A stretch of DNA of 5,528 nt from Betaproteobacteria bacterium (lineage in GTDB: Bacteria > Pseudomonadota > Gammaproteobacteria > Burkholderiales > Ferrovaceae): positions 1 to 5,528 of the forward strand of contig JAGWPH010000027.1 in the NCBI GenBank assembly GCA_028870615.1, given 5' to 3'. The notes under the pieces were generated by a model that ran no database searches, was not told the DNA's origin, and was given only the letters and a program-made list of their open reading frames with translations. Below, one piece after another: positions 1-5,349 of the stretch. Both the position numbers and the translations under genes were made by a program. Positions within the stretch are counted from its first letter, which is position 1; every line of letters begins with the position of its first letter.

Positions 1-586
1 ACAGTTGTTCGAAGACGGTGAAGGCCTGCTGCTCCCGGGTGCTTTCCTGGCCCTCACAGCCGATCAGGAAGCGGGTGGCATAGTCGGTGACGGTGAGGGG
101 GTAGCAATACCGGTGGTCGCCCAGCATGAACTCTCCCTTGTAATCCGCGCACCAGAGCTGGTTGGGCGCACTGACCGAATGCAGCGCAGTCCCCCTGGCC
201 CGGTAGCGTCGCCTACGCGGAGTCGTCACCAACCCGTTGCGGGCCAGGACGGCGTGAACGGTGCTGGTGGCCGGAGTATGTACTCCGGGATACTGCCGCA
301 GCAAACGCTCGCGAATCTTGGGAGCCCCCCAGTCCGGCCATTCCTTCTTGAGCTGGATGATCAGGTTTTCGATCTGGAACGGGAGCTTGTTGGCATGCCG
401 ATACGGACGACGGCTCAAATCGTTGAAAGCTTCCGTTCCCGATTTCTCGTAGCGGTCAATGAGCCTGTGGCCAGTCACTCGGGATATTCCAAATTCCCGG
501 CACAGCGGAGCAACCTTCTCTCCTTCAAGGTACCAGGCTATGAATCTCAGTCTTTCATCCATTTTTTGACATTCCTTCCATGGCAT
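1..586 (-). CDS. IS481-family transposase, N-terminal part (runs off the left edge)
   Basis: DDE-type transposase that would cut and join the ends of its insertion sequence. Translating the minus strand from ATG at 586 gives 195 residues with no stop, starting MPWKECQKMDERLRF. An N-terminal helix-turn-helix lies at about residues 10-50 (GEKVAPLCREFGIS, then a second helix with LIDRYEKSG), followed by the SRRPYRHANK segment at 58-67. The retroviral-integrase-type catalytic core begins near 142 (NQLWCADYKGEF). Asp148 is the expected first catalytic Asp; the conserved TVTDYATRF stretch follows at 165-173. The second Asp and the Glu lie outside the window, so activity cannot be judged. GGAGGTGA at 593-600 is a strong ribosome binding site 6 bases from the ATG, which supports this start. 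The reading frame looks intact as far as it is visible. Family assignment rests on recognised sequence patterns. Confidence 0.93.
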   Translation of the reverse strand, partial: MPWKECQKMDERLRFIAWYLEGEKVAPLCREFGISRVTGHRLIDRYEKSGTEAFNDLSRRPYRHANKLPFQIENLIIQLKKEWPDWGAPKIRERLLRQYPGVHTPATSTVHAVLARNGLVTTPRRRRYRARGTALHSVSAPNQLWCADYKGEFMLGDHRYCYPLTVTDYATRFLIGCEGQESTREQQAFTVFEQL

Positions 587-610
587 AGCAGGTCACCTCC
601 TATGCCAGAC

Positions 611-655
611 TGTAAAGAATGTCTCCGGAATGATGTGTAAACCATGTCTCGGTAA
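611..655 (-). repeat. Two direct repeats in the IS tip
   Basis: Plus-strand copies at 611-630 and 636-655 share TGTAAA, two variable bases, ATGTCTC and a GG, with start-to-start spacing of 25 bases. Copy 2 lacks one C relative to copy 1. They lie between the transposase start and the presumed IS end, so they are likely transposase-binding sequences; the role is inferred, the repeat is seen. Confidence 0.65.
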
Positions 656-758
656 CTACATTTTCCAGAATCAGCACACCCTTTTGTTGAGCGGGAAAAG
701 AGCAGGGCGACCGCATACGCTTTATTCTTAACCAAATGAATTAATTAATTATTTTTAG

Positions 759-788
759 ATTTTTTAGCTTTATTTCAGGCTAAAAAAT
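759..788. repeat. 10-bp perfect inverted repeat, AT-rich
   Basis: Arms 759-768 (ATTTTTTAGC) and 779-788 (GCTAAAAAAT) are exact reverse complements separated by 10 bases, so the arm centres are 20 bp apart, close to two helical turns. It could be an operator for a dimeric regulator of flhDC, or a weak terminator of whatever lay upstream before the IS arrived. A G+C-poor stem makes a terminator less likely. Confidence 0.55.
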
Positions 789-870
789 GATCTGAATCTT
801 CAAAAATGTAAGAGAACTTTCTACAACAGAATAGGTGAAAATCTGATTCTGTTTCTACTTTGCACTCTGC

Positions 871-896
871 ACAATGACCCCGAAGGGTTACATTGT
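871..896 (+). promoter_or_regulatory. Hairpin in the flhD leader, or a palindromic operator
   Basis: ACAATG (871-876) pairs with CATTGT (891-896), and ACCC (877-880) pairs with GGGT (885-888), leaving loop CGAA and a two-base TA bulge. The structure ends 11 bases before the flhD ribosome binding site AAGGGAG (908-914). It may be an mRNA structure that affects flhD translation or stability, or a protein binding site on DNA. The pairing is directly visible; the function is inferred. Confidence 0.6.
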
Positions 897-920
897 TCGT
901 TTTGCTTAAGGGAGTCCGTC

Positions 921-1241
921 ATGAATGCTGCGCAGTTGCATGAGGAAATCAAGGAAGCCAACCTTTCGTACCTGCTGCTCGCCCAAAATATGATCAGGCA
1001 AGATCGGGCTGCAGCGCTTTTCAGGCTGGGCATCAGTTCGGAAGTCGCTGACTTGATCGCCACCCTGACCCCTGCCCATCTGATCAAGATGGCTGCTTCC
1101 AACATGCTGGTATGCCGATTCCGTTTTGATCAAAGCCTGCTGTTCAATATGATCATGGATTACAGCAAGGACCGCTTGATGTCCCAACCCCATGCTGCGA
1201 TCCTGGTCTCCGGCCAGCCTGTCGAACAGTTGGAAGTTTGA
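921..1241 (+). CDS. flhD: Flagellar transcriptional regulator FlhD
   Basis: Subunit of the cytoplasmic FlhD-FlhC activator (FlhD4C2 in E. coli), which turns on flagellar class II promoters with sigma70 RNA polymerase. The product is 106 residues, slightly shorter than the E. coli protein of about 116-119. The family signature is clear at residues 14-39 (NLSYLLLAQNMIRQD, then AALFRLGIS). Residues 40-65 contain a helix-rich DNA-binding-like stretch ending LVCRF. Cys65 sits at the same number as the E. coli Cys65 that forms the inter-subunit disulfide in the FlhD dimer crystal structure. AAGGGAG at 908-914 lies 6 bases before ATG, supporting this start. flhC follows after 22 bases, so the two are surely co-transcribed. 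Confidence 0.96.
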   Translation: MNAAQLHEEIKEANLSYLLLAQNMIRQDRAAALFRLGISSEVADLIATLTPAHLIKMAASNMLVCRFRFDQSLLFNMIMDYSKDRLMSQPHAAILVSGQPVEQLEV

Positions 1242-1263
1242 GCACAGGCACCCGGGAGGTTTA

Positions 1264-1815
1264 ATGCGCAACAAAAGCGTTATTGCGGAAGCCCAACAAA
1301 TCCAGTTTGCGATCGAAATGATCGAACTGGGTGCGCGCCTTCAGCTGCTGCAGGAGGAAACCTCACTCAGTCGTGAACGCTTGCTCAAGCTGTACAAGGA
1401 AGTGACCGGACGTTCCCCTTCCAAAGGCATGCTGCCGTATTCAACAGATTGGTTCATCAGCTGGCAGCCCAACATCCATTCCTCCTTGTTCATGGGTATT
1501 TACCAGTTCCTGAACAAAAACGCATCGCTTTCGGGCCTTGAACTGCTCATCAAAAGCTATCGCCTGTACCTCGAACAAATCGGGATCAGTAGTGACGAGC
1601 CCATTCTAAGTATCACCCGGGCCTGGTTCCTGATTCGATTCCTTGATGCAGGCATGTTGCAGTTGACGCCTTGTAATGCCTGCGGCGGCCACTTTGTGAT
1701 ACATGCCAACACATTTTACGAAAACTATGTGTGTGGCGTTTGCCGTCCTCCCTCGCGCGCTGGCAAAACCACGCGCAAGCCTGCCAGACAGTCGCTTTCC
1801 TGTAGCACCCTGTAA
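1264..1815 (+). CDS. flhC: Flagellar transcriptional regulator FlhC
   Basis: Partner of FlhD; in the E. coli complex FlhC provides most of the DNA contact and binds zinc through four cysteines. The product is 183 residues (E. coli 192). The four zinc ligands are present as CxxC at Cys137/Cys140 and CxxC at Cys157/Cys160, matching the E. coli numbering. Other family features are the N-terminal helix with QFAIEMIELGARLQ (14-27), TGRSPSKGMLPYSTDWF (48-64) and the basic C-terminal tail after PPSRAGKTTRK. GGGAGG at 1254-1259 precedes ATG by 4 bases. The frame is open farther upstream inside flhD, but the ribosome binding site and family alignment favour 1264. The basic tail after Cys160 is about 23 residues long. 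Confidence 0.96.
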   Translation: MRNKSVIAEAQQIQFAIEMIELGARLQLLQEETSLSRERLLKLYKEVTGRSPSKGMLPYSTDWFISWQPNIHSSLFMGIYQFLNKNASLSGLELLIKSYRLYLEQIGISSDEPILSITRAWFLIRFLDAGMLQLTPCNACGGHFVIHANTFYENYVCGVCRPPSRAGKTTRKPARQSLSCSTL

Positions 1816-1837
1816 AGTCCCCTAAAACTTCCTGGTA

Positions 1838-1861
1838 GTCTCCCTTATTTTGACGGGAGGC
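1838..1861 (+). promoter_or_regulatory. Small stem that would cover a GGGAGG ribosome binding site
   Basis: GTCTCCC at 1838-1844 can pair with GGGAGGC at 1855-1861 (7 pairs including one G-U) around a 10-base loop TTATTTTGAC. The 3' arm is a strong Shine-Dalgarno sequence placed 6-8 bases ahead of GTG codons at 1867 and 1869. It may modulate translation of the downstream gene. There is no T-run after it, so it is not a good terminator. Confidence 0.4.
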
Positions 1862-1925
1862 CCGTGGTGTGCTATCTCATACCCTGCACCCCCGTTGCCA
1901 TAACGCTTTTGACTGGAGACTCCGC

Positions 1926-2354
1926 GTGTCTGGAATAAATGACTTTGCGGGCATGAGAGAACTGATGCAGGATTTTATTCAGGAATCTGCTGAATTACTG
2001 GCCACCGTTGACGGCAAACTTCTTGGCCTGGAACGGTCTCCCAACGATGTTAGCTTGCGCAACGACCTCTTTCGCGTATTTCATTCCATCAAGGGAGGTG
2101 CGGGGTTTTTGAACGCCGACGAACTGGTTTCACTTTGCCAACTGGCTGAAAACCTATTTGACCCGCTGGGCCACACCAAGCCACGCCTGGATGCTGAAAC
2201 CATGAAGGCCCTTTCGGCAGTAACCGGTGAAATTCGACACATGCTCCATGCGTTGCGCCAGGGCGTCCAGCCCCCACCGGCCCCAGCGGAACTGGTGGCC
2301 TCCCTTCAGGCTGCCCTGGAAGATTCTCTGCCTCGGAGGATGCGGGATTCCTAG
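1926..2354 (+). CDS. Free-standing CheA-type Hpt (histidine phosphotransfer) protein
   Basis: A small cytoplasmic phosphotransfer protein of 142 residues resembling the P1 domain of CheA. Residues 10-36 (MRELMQDFIQESAELL then LLGLE) match the first Hpt helix pair. The phospho-acceptor motif is FRVFHSIKGGAGFL at 49-62, with His53 as the expected phosphorylated residue, followed by a helix with ELVSLCQLAENLFDPL. The tail after about residue 105 (RQGVQPPPAPAEL) resembles the start of a CheA linker, but a stop follows and no P2, kinase or CheW domain is seen downstream. The chosen start is GTG at 1926 with GGAG at 1915-1918. GTG at 1869, in frame with GGGAGG at 1855-1860, would add 19 residues; ATG at 1953 is a third choice. 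It lies 110 bases after flhC and may belong to the same transcript. The CheA-like Hpt call is firm; the role is not. Confidence 0.85.
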   Translation: MSGINDFAGMRELMQDFIQESAELLATVDGKLLGLERSPNDVSLRNDLFRVFHSIKGGAGFLNADELVSLCQLAENLFDPLGHTKPRLDAETMKALSAVTGEIRHMLHALRQGVQPPPAPAELVASLQAALEDSLPRRMRDS

Positions 2355-2368
2355 CAGGCCAACCTCAA

Positions 2369-3250
2369 TCAGTTTTTCTTTTCAAGTCGTTGTCGAAGCG
2401 CTTCACAGGGATCAGGCCGGCTCTCCGGTTGAACCCAATAGACGCTGTTGTATACGGATTTTGGATCAAAAGACTGTGGCTCCCCTTGTTCCAGAACGGC
2501 CACACTGATAACGCGGGCCTGGGGTACCAGTTGCTGCAACCAGACAGGTACAGCCAAATCGTTGCGCAAGTGCCCATTGCCTGCCAAAAGCACCACGGGG
2601 AGCCCTGACCGCTGATGTGTGGCAACCATGGTTTGTGCCATCTCGAAATCCCGTGCACGTTGCGCCATCACCATGGCCGGCAGTTGGTCTTCCGGCATCA
2701 GATTACAGTGCCCTTCCCGAACTTCCTGCAACAGGGACTCGCGTTGTACAGTGCTCCAGCGGATGGGTTCGGGAGGTGCAGGACGGGACCCACGCATCAC
2801 CGCCCCCAATTGCGCTCGAGACAAATTGGCGGCTACTACAGGCAGATCACTTTGTAACGCCAGTTTTAGCACAGGCTCGTAGAGCGGCCATTTCCATCCC
2901 TTGAAATTGAACCCTGCCGCTTCTGCAACGGTCTTTGATGACTCAGCGTCTGCGGGCGCATGAGATGACTTCCAGCGCTGAATGGCTTCATCCAGCAACG
3001 TTTGAGATTCCAGATCAAACTGTTCAAAGGCCAGGGCCACCCGACGTTGCTGAACCAGTTGTTCAAGCCAGTGCAAGCGCAACGCATGTCCCGCCACATT
3101 GTCATGGACTTCACCAAGTAACAGGAAATCAGCCTGAAACCAGGCTTCCGGGACTGCATCATCCTGATTAGTCACCGGGCTCCCCCAGGTTGTAACGGGC
3201 AAGACGCTGAACATCACGACGAAAATCAGCTTCTGGAGAGTCTGACGCAT
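2369..3250 (-). CDS. Exported ChaN-family protein (haem-binding uptake protein, Cofac_haem_bdg)
   Basis: Predicted secreted protein of 293 residues from ATG at 3250. The N-terminus is a signal peptide: MRQTLQK, hydrophobic core LIFVVMFSVLPVTTW, probable cleavage near Gly23. There is no lipobox Cys, unlike the ChaN lipoprotein of Campylobacter, which binds haem. Family motifs in order: LLLGEVHDN (43-51), VALAFEQFD (71-79), GWKWPLYEPVLKLA (118-131), PVVAANLSR (137-145), AQRARDFEMAQ (196-206) and LAGNGHLRNDLAVP (222-235). The Glu/His pairs in GExHD and AGxGH are the conserved polar positions of the fold. An upstream in-frame ATG at 3280 would give 303 residues, but it overlaps a GATAAT -10-like hexamer and lacks a ribosome binding site; 3250 also lacks a clear one. 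It is convergent with the Hpt gene, with 14 bases between the stops. Haem or iron handling is inferred from the family; the exact substrate is unknown. Confidence 0.85.
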   Translation of the reverse strand: MRQTLQKLIFVVMFSVLPVTTWGSPVTNQDDAVPEAWFQADFLLLGEVHDNVAGHALRLHWLEQLVQQRRVALAFEQFDLESQTLLDEAIQRWKSSHAPADAESSKTVAEAAGFNFKGWKWPLYEPVLKLALQSDLPVVAANLSRAQLGAVMRGSRPAPPEPIRWSTVQRESLLQEVREGHCNLMPEDQLPAMVMAQRARDFEMAQTMVATHQRSGLPVVLLAGNGHLRNDLAVPVWLQQLVPQARVISVAVLEQGEPQSFDPKSVYNSVYWVQPESRPDPCEALRQRLEKKN

Positions 3251-3278
3251 GGGGAATGGCGCACTCAGATGAAAAGCC

Positions 3279-3284
3279 ATTATC
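3279..3284 (-). promoter_or_regulatory. Possible -10 element for the ChaN-like gene
   Basis: GATAAT on the minus strand (5 of 6 with TATAAT) lies about 30 bases before ATG 3250 and just downstream of the porin terminator. The best -35 at 17-base spacing is only CTGCAA. It argues for a separate transcript starting near 3272, and so for the shorter start. Confidence 0.35.
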
Positions 3285-3311
3285 GTACAAGCGGGTGTCT
3301 TTTGCAGGCCT

Positions 3312-3355
3312 CCAAAGCAAAACGCCAACTGCAAGCAGCTGGCGTTTTGCTTTGG
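3312..3355 (-). terminator. Hairpin terminator of the porin gene
   Basis: Left arm 3312-3327 and right arm 3340-3355 are perfect 16-base reverse complements (plus-strand left arm CCAAAGCAAAACGCCA). The 12-base centre can pair further (CTGC/GCAG after one A/C mismatch). On the minus strand the hairpin starts 14 bases after the porin stop. The stem itself supplies the flanking A-tract and the TTTTGCTTT tract of an intrinsic terminator, and by symmetry it could work in both directions. Confidence 0.85.
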
Positions 3356-3369
3356 GACTAAATTGCTGA

Positions 3370-5085
3370 TTAGAACTTGAAGTGAAGACCCGTGCTGACA
3401 CCGATCAGGTGGCAACCACCCCAGGTCGTAGGACCGTTACTCGTACCGTCGGTCACAAGACTACCGGCAGTCGGGGAGTTGGTACCGTCATGGCAGTCCG
3501 TTGTCACACCGCGTCCCCCGGCACCCAGGTCATAGTGGGCATTGCCGTGGTTGACGGTGGTCGCAGCATTGAAATACCAGAACAACTGCTTGTCGAGCTG
3601 ACGTTTGTAGGCCACGGTATACATATCCGCCGTATTAGCACCACGGGTCGGATCATAGTTGTGCTGACCACCGGGGTCTCCTGGCGTTGCCCCTGCATGC
3701 GCCCAACCGGCACTCAACTCATCTTTAGGCGAGAGGGTTTGGGTCAGCGCTAACCAGGTGCCGTCACGACTGCGTTCGTTCTGAAACTCAAGCGAAGCAG
3801 GGATATCGCGCCGCAGGCGCTCTACGATGCCGCTCACGGTCAAGCCAAAATCGAACTTGTACTGCGCGCCCAGCTTGACAGCCCATTCGTTGCCGATGTC
3901 ATTGATGTAAGGCGGTGTTCCTCCGTTAACCCCAAACACAGTGCTCGGCCCGTACAAAGGGTTACTGGAGTCAATGTTGGCCGCCATCGCAGGCGTCGGC
4001 GCACCGTACCACTGGTTATTGGCTCCAATCCCGTCGCTGTTGCGGTTAACGCCTTGATGGAGTTCGTAAGCCGCTGTCGCGTAGAATTTCTGGGATTCGT
4101 ACTTCAATGCGGTACTGAAGGAATTGTTGAAACCGCCATCATCGCAATTCATCGGCAAGTTGCCGCTACCAGGAATATTACCGCCATTACAATCCGGCGA
4201 TCCGGCGGACGTCACCACGTTGTCGTAAGTGCGATTCTGTCCGGGTGAATACAGCATATCCATGCTGAACCCATTGTATTTGTTTGATTCCCACCAGATC
4301 GAATGATCCTGGCGAGTGCCAAACTCTACCCGGTTATCCCCACCGCTATTCCCCATCACGACGGCATAGTCACCCAACATGCCCGAAAAAGGATTCAAGC
4401 GGTCAGTGGCTTTCTTGTAAGGAGTATAGGTGGTCCCGAACTTCAATGAACCCCAGTCGCCTTGCTTCAAGCCGATGAAAGTGTCTCCAAAACCCACCAG
4501 CCCACGGGCCGTATTGGATTGGCTGGTATAAGAACCACTCAAACCCGGCGTCGCGGTAATCGATACTGCAGTTTCAAACTGATAGATGAACTTGACATCG
4601 CTGTCGCCAATCATATGATCACCGCGATAGCCAAAGCCCGACTTGTTGGTGGACAGTTGCGGCATCCAGCCCATGCGTCCCACTGGACCTGCTTTTAGCC
4701 CGCCTTGTGTAAAGCTTCCAGGCGTTGGGCCCGAGGGAAAGTGTGAAGCGGTCATCCCGCCCATCCCCTTGGTGGTGTCGTCAATAGACGCATCCATCAC
4801 CCCATAGAAGCCCTTGAGGATTTTGTCCAGCTTGTCACCACCGCCTCCACCCGAAGCCGGGGCGCTACTGACCTGCTTTTCGATCTGATCTTGTTTCTTT
4901 TCCTGGGACTCCTGCTTCTTGGTCAAGTCTTCCAGTTTTTTCATCAGCACGCGCATCTGTTCTTTCAGCGCATTCACTTCATCCTGCTGGCCTTCTGCGT
5001 GGGCTGCTACGGGAAAAACCATGGTTGCCCCCAACGCCATGGCAACCGCCAAGGCACCGGGTCGGAGCTTGATGCGCTTCATCAT
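3370..5085 (-). CDS. Outer-membrane porin with N-terminal coiled coil
   Basis: Predicted trimeric-type beta-barrel channel of the general Gram-negative porin class, 571 residues. A signal peptide spans 1-30 (MMKRIKL, then a hydrophobic segment, cleavage AHA|EG). Residues 33-72 form a charged heptad-like coiled coil (VNALKEQMRVLMKKLEDL, then a KKQ-rich part), followed by a GGGGG linker at 79-83. The barrel starts near 88 (KILKGFYGVMDASI). A central GFGDTFIGLKQGDWGSLKFG segment matches the porin pattern seen before the constriction loop. The chain ends GLHFKF with C-terminal Phe, the outer-membrane assembly signal. Four cysteines lie in two close groups in likely surface loops. GAGGAG at 5094-5099 sets ATG 5085 as start (a second ATG is at 5082). 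The gene is separated from the ChaN-like gene by a terminator. It is longer than the usual 340-400 residue porins; the substrate cannot be told. Confidence 0.9.
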   Translation of the reverse strand: MMKRIKLRPGALAVAMALGATMVFPVAAHAEGQQDEVNALKEQMRVLMKKLEDLTKKQESQEKKQDQIEKQVSSAPASGGGGGDKLDKILKGFYGVMDASIDDTTKGMGGMTASHFPSGPTPGSFTQGGLKAGPVGRMGWMPQLSTNKSGFGYRGDHMIGDSDVKFIYQFETAVSITATPGLSGSYTSQSNTARGLVGFGDTFIGLKQGDWGSLKFGTTYTPYKKATDRLNPFSGMLGDYAVVMGNSGGDNRVEFGTRQDHSIWWESNKYNGFSMDMLYSPGQNRTYDNVVTSAGSPDCNGGNIPGSGNLPMNCDDGGFNNSFSTALKYESQKFYATAAYELHQGVNRNSDGIGANNQWYGAPTPAMAANIDSSNPLYGPSTVFGVNGGTPPYINDIGNEWAVKLGAQYKFDFGLTVSGIVERLRRDIPASLEFQNERSRDGTWLALTQTLSPKDELSAGWAHAGATPGDPGGQHNYDPTRGANTADMYTVAYKRQLDKQLFWYFNAATTVNHGNAHYDLGAGGRGVTTDCHDGTNSPTAGSLVTDGTSNGPTTWGGCHLIGVSTGLHFKF

Positions 5086-5214
5086 GCTGTGATCTCCTCA
5101 GGTTGGTGCAGCACTGGCCTTGCGTCCCGACCGTGCCACTTAGTATAGGAACGTTTAAATTACTGGCTGTCCACAAAAAAGGCAAGCACATTCCGATACA
5201 ATTTTTAAATAAAA

Positions 5215-5228
5215 TTGACACAAATCAA
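5215..5228. promoter_or_regulatory. FNR/Anr/Dnr-type binding site
   Basis: TTGACACAAATCAA has the form TTGAC-N4-ATCAA, 9 of 10 conserved positions of the FNR-family consensus TTGAT-N4-ATCAA; read on the minus strand it is TTGAT-N4-GTCAA, the common Anr-like form. Its centre is 136 bases before the porin ATG and about 214 before the plus-strand ATG. It may serve either gene. Centre-to-start distance would be -71.5 for the weaker TAATTT promoter, a favoured class I position. Confidence 0.6.
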
Positions 5229-5289
5229 GCGGATTGCCTGAACAACAAAGGCTGCGCCCAACGAAATCCGGCACACCAGAACCCGTAAC

Positions 5290-5349
5290 TTATGGTGTCC
5301 ATAACCTTATTGGCAGGATCTCCTGAAATTGCAGCGCATCAATAATGCG
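5290..5349. repeat. Three short palindromes in a row
   Basis: TTATGG-TGT-CCATAA (5290-5304), CAGGA-TC-TCCTG (5314-5325) and CGCAT-CAATA-ATGCG (5335-5349) are each self-complementary. Their centres are at about 5297, 5319.5 and 5342, so spaced about 22.5 bases. Their sequences differ, so they are not copies of one site. The first looks most like an operator. Confidence 0.4.

Larger units (their letters stand above)
1..660 (-). mobile_element. IS481-family insertion sequence, left-truncated by the window
   Basis: The element contains the transposase gene plus about 74 bases of upstream tip. Read outward on the minus strand, the sequence at 660 begins TGTAGTTACC; IS481-family ends typically begin with TGT, so 660 is the probable outer boundary. 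Base composition changes to AT-rich DNA about 70 bases beyond it. The other end and the target duplication are outside the window, so the boundary is inferred. Confidence 0.7.
661..920 (+). promoter_or_regulatory. flhDC upstream region
   Basis: No gene is visible in these 260 bases. The stretch from about 720 to 850 is markedly AT-rich, as expected for a regulated promoter region. It holds a 10-bp inverted repeat (759-788), a direct repeat ATCTGAATCT/ATCTGATTCT (790-799, 841-850), an inverted pair CAGAAT/ATTCTG (827-832, 846-851) and a hairpin (871-896). A weak sigma70-like pair is TTCAAA at 799-804 and TACAAC at 822-827, with 17-base spacing and 4 of 6 matches each. The promoter call is tentative; the assignment to flhDC follows from position and orientation. 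Confidence 0.5.

Noticed and set aside
5..640. Long plus-strand open frame of 211 codons
   Set aside because: It is the antisense of the transposase gene, which has clear family motifs, a strong ribosome binding site and an uninterrupted frame on the minus strand.
1192..1263. Upstream extension of FlhC into flhD
   Set aside because: FlhC starts at 1264 by ribosome binding site and by zinc-ligand numbering matching E. coli exactly.
906..1274. Minus-strand open frame opposite flhD
   Set aside because: It is a shadow of flhD; no family resemblance and no ribosome binding site.
2352..2385. Intrinsic terminator between the convergent Hpt and ChaN-like genes
   Set aside because: A T-rich tract follows at 2372-2381, but I could not find a good stem before it.
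3251..3415. Extension of the ChaN-like protein to 348 residues
   Set aside because: It would run through the porin terminator hairpin and into the porin 3' end; the signal peptide begins at 3250.
3382..3753. Plus-strand open frame of 123 codons inside the porin gene
   Set aside because: Antisense shadow; low-complexity translation with no recognisable domain, while the porin frame is intact.
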